NCBI GenBank assembly: GCA_002010065.2
Contig: MTMD02000002.1
Span: forward strand, 62,001 to 126,000
Reading direction: 5' to 3'
Length of the DNA: 64,000 nucleotides
From: Candidatus Pyrohabitans jungbluthii
GTDB taxonomy: Archaea > Hydrothermarchaeota > Hydrothermarchaeia > Hydrothermarchaeales > BMS3B
Position 1 is the stretch's first letter, and each line of letters opens with the position of its first letter. A program made the translations under genes and the position numbers. Below the pieces are notes generated by a model, which was not told where the DNA came from, ran no database searches, and saw only the letters and a list, made by a program, of their open reading frames with translations. Shown piece by piece: positions 9,090-17,967 of the stretch.

Positions 9090-10196
9090 ATGGCAGGAAA
9101 ATGCGCAATATGCGGAGCCGAGGGCAAAGAAATCTCAGCAGAGCTTCAGGTGTGCCTCCGCTGCATAAGGCAGAAGCCCGAGGAAGCTCTCGCGCTGGCG
9201 CAGGAGGCTCACGCAACCTCGCGAAGGCGCTTTGGCTTTCCCGCCAAGGTGCCGAGAGGTGGCAAGGTTAAGTGCACCCTGTGCGTCAACCAGTGCGAGC
9301 TCCATGAGGGCGAGCGCTCGCTCTGCGGGCTGCGCGTTAATCGCGGAGGTAAGCTGGTGCACCTCTCTGGCACCGCTCGCGAAGCGGTGGTGAGCGCCTA
9401 CCACGACGCCCTGCCGACGAACTGTGTCGCCGCCTGGGTATGCGCTGGCTGCACCGGCGCAGGCTATCCGCGCTACTCGCACGCGGAGCATGGGGTAGAG
9501 CTCGGGTACAAGAATCTGGCGGTCTTCTACGGCGCGTGCACCTTCGACTGTCTCTTCTGTCAGAACTGGGAGTACCGCGAAAATGCTCGGACGCTGAGTC
9601 CGAGGATGACGCCGGAGCAGCTTGCCTCGCTTGCAGACTCCAAGACGAGCTGCATCTGCTACTTTGGCGGCGATCCCTCACCGCAGATAGCACACTCAAT
9701 AAAGACAAGCGAGCTTGCGCTTAGCCATGGCGAAGGTGAAATTTTGAGGATATGCTACGAGACCAATGGGAGTATGCATCCTGGCGCACTCAGGAAGGCT
9801 GCGAAGCTCAGCCTTGAATCGGGAGGGTGCATAAAGTTCGACCTCAAGGCATGGGATGATAACCTTCACCTTGTGCTCACTGGGGCGAGCAACCGCTATA
9901 CCATTGAGAACTTCGCCTACCTGGCTAGCCTTGTGGAGGAGCGCCCTTCGCCACCCTTTCTGATAGCGAGCACCCTGCTGGTGCCGGGCTACATCGACGA
10001 GGCTGAGGTCGAGGCGATAGCGCGCTTTATCGCAGAGCTAAACCCGGAGATACCCTACTCCCTGCTCGCATTCTACCCCACCTATATGATGCGCGACCTT
10101 CCAACGACGAGCTGGAAGCAGGCGAGGGCATGCTTAGAAGCGGCGCGGCGTTACCTTCGCAACGTTAAGCTTGGCAATGTGCACCTGCTGCGCTAA
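9090..10196 (+). CDS. PflA-like radical SAM protein with N-terminal zinc-ribbon extension
   Basis: 368 residues from the ATG at 9090, behind GGTGA. An N-terminal CxxC pair (CAICG, CLRC) precedes a second cysteine-rich block (CTLCVNQCELHEG, CGLR). The radical SAM motif CTFDCLFCQNW and the YFGGDPSPQ strand place it in COG1180-type proteins related to pyruvate formate-lyase activators and the AmmeMemoRadiSam enzymes. No glycyl-radical enzyme partner is in the window, so the substrate is unknown. It overlaps the end of the convergent BFN lipoprotein gene by 4 bases. Confidence 0.8.
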   Translation: MAGKCAICGAEGKEISAELQVCLRCIRQKPEEALALAQEAHATSRRRFGFPAKVPRGGKVKCTLCVNQCELHEGERSLCGLRVNRGGKLVHLSGTAREAVVSAYHDALPTNCVAAWVCAGCTGAGYPRYSHAEHGVELGYKNLAVFYGACTFDCLFCQNWEYRENARTLSPRMTPEQLASLADSKTSCICYFGGDPSPQIAHSIKTSELALSHGEGEILRICYETNGSMHPGALRKAAKLSLESGGCIKFDLKAWDDNLHLVLTGASNRYTIENFAYLASLVEERPSPPFLIASTLLVPGYIDEAEVEAIARFIAELNPEIPYSLLAFYPTYMMRDLPTTSWKQARACLEAARRYLRNVKLGNVHLLR

Positions 10197-10672
10197 ACGG
10201 CGAGAGCTCCTGGCACCTTCGACTCTTCAAGCAGCGCGGAGTTAACGTATATGGGTGCATCCTCAATCAGCGCTAATATTATAGCATCGCTGGGGCGGGC
10301 GTCCAGCTCTTCTACGCCCGGAATGTGGATAGAGGCATAGTAAACATCGCCTATCAGCGTATCAACGCTCACATAGCTCACCTTCTTTCCCATTTTGAGC
10401 AGAAGCATGGCGAAAACCTCATGCATCCATGGGCGAGGAGGCTTCTCCCCTGCGAGCACCATAAGCATGCGCTCCCCCTGCTCCCTACTCACAACAATGG
10501 TAAGCTTGCCCTTACCATCAACCTCCTTCAGCACCACCGCATAGCCAAAGGCTTCCTCGCGCACATCGGTGACCTCAACCAGCGCATAGTTCGCGGGCGG
10601 AGCTTTTTCTTTGCCAACGCAGCCTGCAGCGGTGATCAGGAGCACAAGCAGCGGAGCCATGCGAAGAAGCAT
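10193..10672 (-). CDS. lipoprotein with a bifunctional-nuclease (DUF151/BFN) domain
   Basis: 159 residues. A lipoprotein signal (LLVLLITAAGC, lipobox cysteine about 18) is followed by a BFN/DUF151 domain (about 30-155) with the diagnostic DARPSDAIILALIEDAPIYV segment. BFN proteins are usually cytoplasmic; here the sequence predicts export and lipid anchoring. Nuclease activity was reported for a plant member, but the bacterial/archaeal role is not settled. Its start codon overlaps the stop of dcd (TAATG), so the two are translationally coupled. Confidence 0.82.
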   Translation of the reverse strand: MLLRMAPLLVLLITAAGCVGKEKAPPANYALVEVTDVREEAFGYAVVLKEVDGKGKLTIVVSREQGERMLMVLAGEKPPRPWMHEVFAMLLLKMGKKVSYVSVDTLIGDVYYASIHIPGVEELDARPSDAIILALIEDAPIYVNSALLEESKVPGALAV

Positions 10673-11160
10673 TACTTCACCTTTCCCCCCTGGTAGCGCC
10701 CCTCATAGGCGATGGCGTTGCCCTCCACGCGGGCGAAAACAACCTGCGCTATGCGCGCGCCCCTTTCAAGGGTGAACTCAAAGCTGCCCTCGTTTTTTAT
10801 GCCTATCGTAAGCGCCCCCCTGTAGCCTGGGTCTATGACAGCGGTGCGCAGGCTTACGCCACAGCGGAAAAGCGTGGAGCGCTGAAACATGAAGGCTACT
10901 AAATCTTTAGGCATGTTCACTCTCTCAAGGGTAGTGCACAGGTAGTATTTCCCTGGCTTTAGCACATAGCGCTCGCCCTTTATCTCGCGAAGCTGCGGCA
11001 GGCTGCGCTCACTCTTACCCAGCGACGCAGGAGAAGTTATGTCGTAGAGCTTGTTGATGCGCAGGTCGACGCCAGCACCCTGAACATTACTCTCGTCCAC
11101 GCCTTCCAGCAGCTTTTCCTCACGTATTCTGCGCAGAAGTTCTTCATAGCCGAGGTACAT
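10672..11160 (-). CDS. dcd: dCTP deaminase
   Basis: 162 residues with the trimeric dUTPase fold. Signature segments are FMFQRSTLFRCGVSLRTAVIDPGYRGALTIGIKNEG, with the catalytic Glu in the last stretch, and the N-terminal VDLRINKLYDI. It deaminates dCTP to dUTP (or directly to dUMP in bifunctional archaeal forms) for dTTP synthesis; sequence alone does not separate these. It is the first gene of a two-gene unit with the BFN lipoprotein. The upstream gap 11161-11345 is AT-rich with no supported gene. Confidence 0.93.
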   Translation of the reverse strand: MYLGYEELLRRIREEKLLEGVDESNVQGAGVDLRINKLYDITSPASLGKSERSLPQLREIKGERYVLKPGKYYLCTTLERVNMPKDLVAFMFQRSTLFRCGVSLRTAVIDPGYRGALTIGIKNEGSFEFTLERGARIAQVVFARVEGNAIAYEGRYQGGKVK

Positions 11161-11345
11161 GATTCTAAATTCGCTGCAGGGAAGATAACTTTTTCTATGT
11201 GTTCATAGAACAGATACGAGAAATTAAAAAGTATCTTCTATTTTTATTTCACCTCACTAAAATCAATTTCTTCTACAAAGCAGATAACCAACTGAAAAAA
11301 TATGGGTAATGAATTAATAAACTCTTCGTTCACGTTTGTGTAAGG

Positions 11346-13205
11346 TTACCCCCTGAACTTCGGCCTCTGAGAAAGCCTCTCCGGCAGAGGCAACTTAGCA
11401 AAGGGTTTGCCCTCATTCTCCTTCTCCACCCGCTCGGCGAGCTCTTCCTTGGTTAGCTGCACCTGCTCGCCGGTGCTCCTCACGCGCACCGTGAGGTAAC
11501 CTCCCTCCTGCTCTCGCGCGCCCACCACGACGATATATGGAATCCACTCCTTCTCAGCATTGCGTATCTTCTTTTGAAGCGTTGCCGCCTCATCGTCTAA
11601 GTCGGCGCGCACCCTGCGCTTTTTAAAGTACGCCAGCACCTCTTCCGCATAGCCGAGGTTCTGCTCAGACACAGGGATTATCCTCACCTGCGTCGGGCAA
11701 AGCCAGGTTGGTAGAGAAGGCTTCTCGCCGCGCTTTGATTTGAGGTAGGCCTGTTCGAGCAGCGCATAGAGGTTGCGGTCTATGCCTCCGCTGATACTGG
11801 CATGCAAAAGCAGCGGGTGGCGCCTCTCTCCGCTTTCATCCACGTAAGTTATGTCGAAGCGCTCTGTGTTCTCAACGTCGATCTGCACCGTGGAGAGCGT
11901 CGCCGCTTTGTTCTGCGCATCGTTGACGCTGAACTCGAACTTCATCACAAAGTAGAAGAAGCGCTTATCCCATAGCTCGATTAGGATAGGCTTGCCTATT
12001 AGGCGAGCGAGCTGCTTCGCAAACTCCTCGTTTTCCTCGTAGAAGTCGCGCACAAAGCGAATCGCCACCTCGTACTCTAAGCCAAGCTCCTCCATCCAGC
12101 GCATGCTCAGCTTGAACTGGCGCAGAAACTCCTCCTTCGCCTGCTCCATATCTCTGCACAGAGTGTGCATATCCGGCATGGTGAAGGTGCGCAGGCGTTT
12201 AAGCCCTGCCAGCTCACCGCTCTGTTCGCGACGGAAGGAGTAGTGGGTAAGCTCGTACAGGCGAAGTGGGAGGTGGCGGTAGCTTATGGTCATGTCGTGC
12301 ATCATTAAATACTGCCCAAAGCACGCAGCGAAGCGCAGGAAGTATTCCTTGTCGTCGCTTATCACCACGTACTGCCTCGCCGGGAAGCGGTGCAGATAGC
12401 GGCTGAGCGTGGGATGAGCAAAGTCGTACATTACCGGCGTCTCCACTTCCATGGCGCCGTAGTCGAGCACAAGCTGGGTGACGTGCTCCTCCAGAAGCTT
12501 CTTGATCAGCCTCCCCTTGGGATACCAGCGTAAATTGCCGGGGTCGCTGCCCGGCTCGTGATCCACAAGCTCATGCTCTTTCATTAAGCGAATGTGGGGC
12601 GGCTCCTCGGTTACAGCGCGAGTGCCCTTAGTCTCGTACTCATAGAATATTTTTAAGCCTTCATGCTGTGAAAAATCGAAGCTTTCTGCAGGCGTTAGCT
12701 TGCCTTCAGGGGTAAGCACATACCATTCGCTCTTTAGCTTCTTCTCCGCTTTAAGCGCGAGGCTCTCTTTTTCCTCCTTCTCCTCCACGCGGATCTCCCG
12801 CGAAAGCTCGCTCAGGGGATGCCCCTTGCAGCGCAGCTCAAACGCCTTGTACCACCCGAAGGGTGCGCGCAAAACCTCGTAGCCCCTCGCTACAAGTTCC
12901 TCCTCCAAGCTCTTAAGCACTTCTACCGCAAAGTCTGGCTTAGCCAGCGATGAGCTTAGATGGGCATAGGGGTATAGCACCACTCGCTTTGCCTTAACTT
13001 GGGAGTAAACCTTCTCTATCTCATCAGCGGCGCGCTTCACCACCTCTTCGCTGTACCCCTCGTCCGATTTTTCGACAGCAATAAACGCGGCAAGCGCCTC
13101 CTCCGCCCTGCCTGCAAGCTTCTCCTGACTAACCTCCTCAGCCACCTTCGTCTTCTGCTTTGCTTTAAACTCTATGTGGTCCACGTGAAGGAGAAGAAGC
13201 TTCAT
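11346..13205 (-). CDS. thrS: threonyl-tRNA synthetase, archaeal type
   Basis: 619 residues. The N-terminal 140 or so residues (MKLLLLHVDHIEFKAK..., KRVVLYPYAHLSSSLAKP) form the archaeal editing domain related to D-aminoacyl-tRNA deacylase, which clears Ser-tRNA(Thr). The class II core follows, with motif 2 FRREQSGELAGLKRLRTF and motif 3 LLHASISGGIDRNLYALLE. The C-terminal anticodon-binding domain ends the protein (VRIIPVSEQNLGYAEEV). It charges tRNA-Thr. A TTTTTATAA box about 30 bases upstream of the ATG looks like its promoter. It is probably monocistronic. Confidence 0.95.
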   Translation of the reverse strand: MKLLLLHVDHIEFKAKQKTKVAEEVSQEKLAGRAEEALAAFIAVEKSDEGYSEEVVKRAADEIEKVYSQVKAKRVVLYPYAHLSSSLAKPDFAVEVLKSLEEELVARGYEVLRAPFGWYKAFELRCKGHPLSELSREIRVEEKEEKESLALKAEKKLKSEWYVLTPEGKLTPAESFDFSQHEGLKIFYEYETKGTRAVTEEPPHIRLMKEHELVDHEPGSDPGNLRWYPKGRLIKKLLEEHVTQLVLDYGAMEVETPVMYDFAHPTLSRYLHRFPARQYVVISDDKEYFLRFAACFGQYLMMHDMTISYRHLPLRLYELTHYSFRREQSGELAGLKRLRTFTMPDMHTLCRDMEQAKEEFLRQFKLSMRWMEELGLEYEVAIRFVRDFYEENEEFAKQLARLIGKPILIELWDKRFFYFVMKFEFSVNDAQNKAATLSTVQIDVENTERFDITYVDESGERRHPLLLHASISGGIDRNLYALLEQAYLKSKRGEKPSLPTWLCPTQVRIIPVSEQNLGYAEEVLAYFKKRRVRADLDDEAATLQKKIRNAEKEWIPYIVVVGAREQEGGYLTVRVRSTGEQVQLTKEELAERVEKENEGKPFAKLPLPERLSQRPKFRG

Positions 13206-13292
13206 TGCAGCACCCCTGCTACCTTGGCTCTGCCTTTTTATAAGGTTTTCGAAGACCTACCTCAATCCCTATCTTACGGTTGAGAGAAGAAG

Positions 13293-13805
13293 CTACTTTT
13301 CGGCGATGATTTTCAGAATATCCTTTATGTCCCTCAGAAGACCTGTGTTCTCCTTTAAAGTGCCGTCGATAGAGCTGAGGCGGGTGCTGACGGAATCGAG
13401 GCGCACGTCCACAGACTTCATGTATCCCTCCATAGATGTGAGATGTTCATCAACAGAACCAAGTTTGCTGTCAATAGAACCAAGTCTATCTACTCCCAAG
13501 TCAAGCCTATCAAAAATGTCTTTTTCTACGCCTCCAATCACTCTGCCTACAGGCTTTGGCAGGAGTATTTTTTCTGAGAATGATATCTTTTTAACTCCGG
13601 GATATCTGCTTATTTCTTCTGAAATCCTCTCGATTTTTGAAATCTCTCCCTCACAGACAAATTTTACATTCCTCTCATTATAATCATTGTATACAAATCC
13701 TGCTAAATCGTACTTATGAGCTAGATTTTCTATGTAATTCCGGAATCCAACATACTGAACATCTCCCTCAATCACAAGGGTTAGCTGCTTTACCTTTGAG
13801 AGCAT
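13293..13805 (-). CDS. acylphosphatase-like domain fused to a coiled-coil repeat
   Basis: 170 residues. Residues 1-85 match the acylphosphatase fold: VIEGDVQYVGFRNYIENLAHKYDLAGFVYND, with the Arg of the catalytic VxYVGFR loop and a downstream Asn/Asp-rich turn. Residues about 90-170 are heptad-like repeats of the pattern D-x-L-x-S-V/I-D (RLGSIDSKLGSVDEHL, RLDSVSTRLSSIDGTL), which predict a long coiled coil. Acylphosphatases are normally single-domain proteins of about 95 residues. Composition is AT-richer than the flanking thrS and purM. It may be a scaffold or signalling protein; enzymatic activity is uncertain. Confidence 0.75.
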   Translation of the reverse strand: MLSKVKQLTLVIEGDVQYVGFRNYIENLAHKYDLAGFVYNDYNERNVKFVCEGEISKIERISEEISRYPGVKKISFSEKILLPKPVGRVIGGVEKDIFDRLDLGVDRLGSIDSKLGSVDEHLTSMEGYMKSVDVRLDSVSTRLSSIDGTLKENTGLLRDIKDILKIIAEK

Positions 13806-13837
13806 GTCATAATGTTTATGTTTAGTCTATATAAAGG

Positions 13838-14461
13838 TTAAGTTGTAATGCAAAGTTCACTTTTTGTCTGATTTACTTCAGTCTTTGAGTTGATCTTGTG
13901 ATAGGCGAACAATGCCCTGTCAACCTTGCGAATATCCCCTCCTGCATACTTTTTAGCAATATTTAGTACTTCGCGCCGGAAGATTTTGTAACCTTCGATT
14001 TTATCACGGTAATGATAATACTTTTTTGATCCATCGAGATAGTTTGCTTTCTGCAGTACCTGAACCGTTCTTTTATCCACGATCGGGAAGTCTTTTGGAG
14101 AAATGAAATGCACAATCGTAGATGCTATTGGAATCCCGATACCATCTAACTTATCCAGATCACGAATAATGGTTTCTAAATATTTATCAGGATTTTCTTT
14201 TATCATCTTGATAACTTGTTTAAATGTATCTTCGTAGCCTTTAAAATTGTCCAATTTCACATAACCTTTTACACGAGCTGCTTTCCAGTTTAAAATGCAT
14301 CTGAATGTTGATTTAGATATATTTCCTTGTGAAACATCATAAGATACTCTCTTAATTAGTTCACTATATTCTCTTTCGTCACCTCCAATTTCTGGATCGT
14401 CATATTTGGATTCATACTCAATTATAAACTCCTCATCAATTACAATTTCATTTCCCTTCAT
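13838..14461 (-). CDS. AT-rich protein with a helix-hairpin-helix (HhH) motif
   Basis: 207 residues from the ATG at 14461, which has GGGGG 7 bases upstream. The central segment DKLDGIGIPIASTIVHFISPKDFPIVDKRTVQVL resembles the HhH and following loop of HhH-GPD DNA glycosylases and of a related family of uncharacterised proteins. The catalytic Lys/Asp of true glycosylases cannot be assigned confidently. The gene is strongly AT-rich and lies with the acylphosphatase fusion between two housekeeping genes, so it may be acquired. A role in DNA binding is a guess from the motif. Confidence 0.6.
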   Translation of the reverse strand: MKGNEIVIDEEFIIEYESKYDDPEIGGDEREYSELIKRVSYDVSQGNISKSTFRCILNWKAARVKGYVKLDNFKGYEDTFKQVIKMIKENPDKYLETIIRDLDKLDGIGIPIASTIVHFISPKDFPIVDKRTVQVLQKANYLDGSKKYYHYRDKIEGYKIFRREVLNIAKKYAGGDIRKVDRALFAYHKINSKTEVNQTKSELCITT

Positions 14462-14535
14462 ATTCATCCCCCTTTACTATGTTGTGTTAAGACTCCGTCC
14501 ACAACCCTTATTAACCTCCACGCCTACCTCTCAGC

Positions 14536-15573
14536 ATGGAAGAGGGAATGACCTATGCCAAAGCGGGAGTTGATATAGATAAAGAGAGCCTTGCAATTCG
14601 CGCCATTGCTGAGCATCTTAAAGGTACCCTGAGGCTCCGCCAAGGCAAAGCTGGGGAGAGCCTCCTGGGAGTGGGGCACTTCGCAGGCTTGGTTAAGCTG
14701 GACGAGAAGCGCGCGCTTGCTTTATCTGCCGATGGCGTGGGCACTAAAATTCTCGTCGCCAGGGCGATGAACAAGTACGACACCATAGGTATTGATTTAG
14801 TGGCAATGAACGCCAACGACGTAATCTGCGTGGGCGCGGAGCCGCTGGTGCTCCTGGATTACCTTGCCATCGATGAGCCTGACCCGAGCATAACCGGGGA
14901 AATCGCCAAGGGCTTGGCAAAGGGTGCTGAAATGGCGAACATAAGCATCCCCGGCGGCGAGCTTGCAACGCTGCCCGAGATGGTCAAGGGTTTTGACCTC
15001 GCGGGTTTAATCGTGGGCATGGTGGAGATGGATAAGATAATCACAGGCGAGAAGGTTGCGCCTGGCGACGTGGTTATAGGTCTGGAAAGCTCTGGCATAC
15101 ACAGCAACGGGTTAACCCTCGCCAGGAAGGTTATTCTCGAGCATTACAGCATAGATGAGGAGATATTCCCTGGCAGAACCGCTGGTGAGGAGCTTCTTGA
15201 GCCGACAAAGATATACGTGCGGGAGGTTATGCGTTGCCTTGCTGAAGCGGATGTGCACGGCTTGGCTAACATCACCGGCGGTGGCTTGGCGAATCTAACA
15301 AGGATAACGAGGCACGGCTATTATCTGGATGCCCTGCCCGAGCCGCCCAGGATATTCCAGCTTATCCAGGAGCTTGGCAAAGTGCCAGAGCATGAGATGT
15401 ACAGGACGTTCAACATGGGCGTGGGCTTCTGCATCGTAACCAGCGAAGAGGAGAGCGAGAAGATAATAGATATATGCAAACGCCACTCCACTCGCGCTCA
15501 GGTTATTGGCAGGGTGGTCGAGGGGGAGAACGTGGTTAAAATCGCCGACAAGAGCTTTACCCTGCGCTACTGA
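14536..15573 (+). CDS. purM: phosphoribosylformylglycinamidine cyclo-ligase (AIR synthetase)
   Basis: 345 residues, full length. Family landmarks are YAKAGVDIDKES, the ATP-binding SADGVGTK strand, GIDLVAMNANDVICVGAEPL, GGELATLPEM, and GLESSGIHSNGLTLAR. PurM closes formylglycinamidine ribotide to aminoimidazole ribotide in purine synthesis. The ATG at 14536 is used; the ATG at 14548 also fits the family N-terminus (MTYAKAG). A TTATTAA promoter-like box is about 25 bases upstream. It ends convergently on a small HTH gene with 7 bases of overlap. Confidence 0.96.
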   Translation: MEEGMTYAKAGVDIDKESLAIRAIAEHLKGTLRLRQGKAGESLLGVGHFAGLVKLDEKRALALSADGVGTKILVARAMNKYDTIGIDLVAMNANDVICVGAEPLVLLDYLAIDEPDPSITGEIAKGLAKGAEMANISIPGGELATLPEMVKGFDLAGLIVGMVEMDKIITGEKVAPGDVVIGLESSGIHSNGLTLARKVILEHYSIDEEIFPGRTAGEELLEPTKIYVREVMRCLAEADVHGLANITGGGLANLTRITRHGYYLDALPEPPRIFQLIQELGKVPEHEMYRTFNMGVGFCIVTSEEESEKIIDICKRHSTRAQVIGRVVEGENVVKIADKSFTLRY

Positions 15574-15764
15574 CGCCTCGCGCGATATAGAAAGCGCCTT
15601 CCGTCCCAGCGCCGCTCCACCAGGCCGAGGTTGTAAAGCTCCTCCAGAAGCCTGCGGGTCTTTCGCCTGTTGCTAAATGTGGCGCTGGAGAGGGTGTCTA
15701 TGTCCATATATGCACTTCCCAGAAGCCTCAAAACAAAAGTGTGGTCCATACTCAACTCTCGCAT
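15567..15764 (-). CDS. small winged-helix protein
   Basis: 65 residues starting at the ATG at 15764 behind GGTGAT. The sequence reads as a compact winged helix: MDHTFVLRLLGSAYMDIDTLSSATFSN, recognition helix RRKTRRLLEELYNLGLVERR, and wing WDGRRFLYRARR. Such stand-alone wHTH proteins are common archaeal regulators without known targets. It lies directly downstream of the propeller lipoprotein gene's 3' side and could be separate from it. The function is unknown. Confidence 0.65.
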   Translation of the reverse strand: MRELSMDHTFVLRLLGSAYMDIDTLSSATFSNRRKTRRLLEELYNLGLVERRWDGRRFLYRARRQ

Positions 15765-15773
15765 ATCATCACC

Positions 15774-16994
15774 TCACGTGAAGAAGTAAATATGCCTTAT
15801 GCTGTTGTCGGCGGCGGCGTAGCTACCTGCGGGGGAGACTGCTATCTTGGAATAAACCCTGCCGTAGCTCCGCTTCAGCAACACCTCGCCCTCTGCGTTG
15901 AAGTAGTAGATGTTCTTGTCGTAGGAAACAGCGGCAAAGTAGGAGTCGTCAGGAGCAGCGAACACCTGTATAACCTCCGCCCCAGTCTTTATCTCAATGG
16001 GCGCCTGAGGTGAATCTGAGCTAAAGAGCAGCCCTCTATAGTAGTCTGTGCCCGCCACTACATGGCTGCCATCGCCGCTGACCGCCACATCCAGAATGTC
16101 AATATTGAAGGAGTAGCCCTCCCACTCCCACAGAAGCTCGCCCTCGCCTGTGTACAGGCTGACTGTTCCGTCTTTCCCTGCCACAGCAACGTAACTAGCA
16201 TTCTCTGAAAGCGCAAAGGCTGCGATGTCCACTTCGGTTTTTATCTCCCTGAATAGGGTGCCGTTGTTCGCATGGAGGAGGTAAATCTTCTTGTAGCTGG
16301 AGTAGCCCACCACCTCACCGTTGCCGCTGATTGCGAGATTCTCAATCACATCCTTAGCGGAGTGTTTCCACAGAAGCTCAGCGCTGCTGGAGATGGCGTA
16401 TAAACCCCTGTCCCACGCCGCTGTAGCGCCGTATACCACACTTCCCTCTGGCGAGAGCACCACATGCTTCGGCTCCGCCTGCGTGGGATAGAAGGCTATT
16501 TGATTACCGTAAATGTCGAAAAGGTAAAAGCCCTTCTCACCAGCAACGCCCACGTATTCCCGCGAAGCTGCAAGCTCGCTTACCTGCTCCCTGAGGTTGA
16601 CGTCTGCCACCTGCGTGGGAGAAGCTTCCAGCACAAGCTCAAGGTAGTTCTTTCCAGCGGCTGGCAGCGTAGCAGGAGGCGGCGTAGTGAGCGGAGCCTC
16701 CGTTTTAGGCGGGAGCGTTGTGGGAGGTGGAGTTACCTCTGGTTGAGGCGCAGCTTCAGGTGCTTCCTCTGGCTTCACCTCTTCTTCCTTCTTTCCGGGT
16801 ATTGTGGGGTCAAGGGGGTTAGGGTCAAGAGGGTCCCAGAGTCCGTCACCATCTGTATCCACCCTCGTCGGGTCAGTTCCTGCTCTAGCCTCTTGCGCAT
16901 CGTCCCAGCCGTCACCATCGGTGTCTGGAATCTTCTCCTTGATGCAGCCTGAAAAGAGGGATAGGAGTATAAGGAGAAGTAGGAGCTTTCTCAT
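15774..16994 (-). CDS. lipoprotein with thrombospondin type 3 repeats and a beta-propeller
   Basis: 406 residues from the ATG at 16994; a TATATATCC box lies about 40 bases upstream. The signal ends at a lipobox (LLSLFSGC). Two calcium-binding type 3 repeats follow (DTDGDGWDDAQEARAGTDP, DTDGDGLWDPLDPNPLDP), then a Pro/Thr/Glu-rich spacer, and from about residue 115 repeats of the kind SGNGEVVGYSSYKKIYLL and SGDGSHVVAGTDYYRGLLF that make a WD40/PQQ-like propeller. This is an extracytoplasmic anchored protein, probably for protein-protein or ligand binding. No enzymatic motif is visible. Confidence 0.8.
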   Translation of the reverse strand: MRKLLLLLILLSLFSGCIKEKIPDTDGDGWDDAQEARAGTDPTRVDTDGDGLWDPLDPNPLDPTIPGKKEEEVKPEEAPEAAPQPEVTPPPTTLPPKTEAPLTTPPPATLPAAGKNYLELVLEASPTQVADVNLREQVSELAASREYVGVAGEKGFYLFDIYGNQIAFYPTQAEPKHVVLSPEGSVVYGATAAWDRGLYAISSSAELLWKHSAKDVIENLAISGNGEVVGYSSYKKIYLLHANNGTLFREIKTEVDIAAFALSENASYVAVAGKDGTVSLYTGEGELLWEWEGYSFNIDILDVAVSGDGSHVVAGTDYYRGLLFSSDSPQAPIEIKTGAEVIQVFAAPDDSYFAAVSYDKNIYYFNAEGEVLLKRSYGRVYSKIAVSPAGSYAAADNSIRHIYFFT

Positions 16995-17110
16995 GTGTAT
17001 ACACAATCATCGGGAGGATATATAACTCTTCCGCCCCAGAGAGTAACACGCCCTTATAGGCAAAGGTATTTATTGCCCGGGCGTAAAGATTGTGATAGAG
17101 GGATGTAACT

Positions 17111-17401
17111 TTGAAGATAGCAGATTTACGCCCGGGTCAGGGCAGGGTTAATATTGTGGTTGAGGTTGTGAGCGTTGGCGATGTCAGGACTTTCCAGAAG
17201 TACGGTCGCAGCGGGAGGGTTGCGACTGCCACCGTTAAGGACGATTCTGGTGAGATAAACCTGAGCCTGTGGAATGAGGACATAGACAGGGTCAGCCCCG
17301 GTACAAAGCTAAAGATAGAAAACGGTTACGTTGGCGAGTTTAAAGGCGAAATGCAGCTTACCACCGGAAAGTACGGCAAACTTGTTGTGCTCGCCGACTA
17401 A
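17111..17401 (+). CDS. single OB-fold protein, RPA/SSB-like
   Basis: 96 residues from the TTG at 17111, with GGGATG upstream. One OB fold is visible: VNIVVEVVSVGDVRTFQKYGRSGRVATATVKDDSGEINLSLWNEDIDRVSPGTKLKIENGYVGEFKGEMQLTTG. The pattern matches the archaeal RPA-type nucleic-acid-binding OB domains that bind single-stranded DNA or act as accessory subunits; no zinc finger is present. It appears to be a single gene. The upstream bases include a TATTTATTG box about 40 bases before the start. Confidence 0.82.
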   Translation: MKIADLRPGQGRVNIVVEVVSVGDVRTFQKYGRSGRVATATVKDDSGEINLSLWNEDIDRVSPGTKLKIENGYVGEFKGEMQLTTGKYGKLVVLAD

Positions 17402-17560
17402 TCCTCTCTCAATATGGACTCCAGCCGGAAGTCAGCGAAGTAGCACTTATTTTTATATTTTACTTACTTTTATTGAAATTGTCTTCAAATAAAATTTATA
17501 ACCCCCCCCTCGTGATATTACTCTCAAATTTGGTAGCTGTACCCCTGCAGGTGGGGAGTC

Positions 17561-17929
17561 TTGGCCAGAATACTCGTGGTGGACGACGACGCTGACATAT
17601 GCAGTCTTGTAAAGGTTATACTGGAAAGGGAGGGTTATGAGGTAGAGGTGGCAAGGTCAGGGGAAGAGTGCCTTGTGCGGCTTTCTATGGGCCCCAACCC
17701 CGATTTAATTCTCATGGATTTTTTAATGCCCGGCAAGGATGGCCTCAGGATAACCCAGGAGATTAAGAGCAACCCGAGGACAAAGAAAATACCCGTCTAC
17801 CTCTTTACGGTTGCAGCAAATGAGGAATGGAAGAGAGAGGCAAAGAAATCGAGGGCCGACGGGTACATCTTGAAGCCTTTCAGTGTGGAGGAGTTTGTTA
17901 ACACGATTGAGGGCGCCTTTAAGCGATAG
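17561..17929 (+). CDS. stand-alone response-regulator receiver protein
   Basis: 122 residues from the TTG at 17561, preceded by GGTGGGGAGT. Receiver-domain residues are all present: acidic pocket DDD near the N-terminus, phosphoacceptor Asp in LILMDFLMPGKDG, conserved Thr in YLFTVAAN, and Lys in YILKPFS. There is no output domain, so it resembles CheY or SpoIIA-type phosphorelay intermediates. No histidine kinase is in the window. The gene that follows 38 bases later encodes a small helical protein that may be its partner. Confidence 0.9.
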   Translation: MARILVVDDDADICSLVKVILEREGYEVEVARSGEECLVRLSMGPNPDLILMDFLMPGKDGLRITQEIKSNPRTKKIPVYLFTVAANEEWKREAKKSRADGYILKPFSVEEFVNTIEGAFKR

Positions 17930-17967
17930 TGGATTTGCTTGGAAATGTTAAGGCTCGAGCTTAGGGT

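Noticed and set aside
11161-11345. A 29-codon ORF on the minus strand with a GTG start
   Set aside because: No ribosome-binding motif, very AT-rich and low complexity; likely chance.
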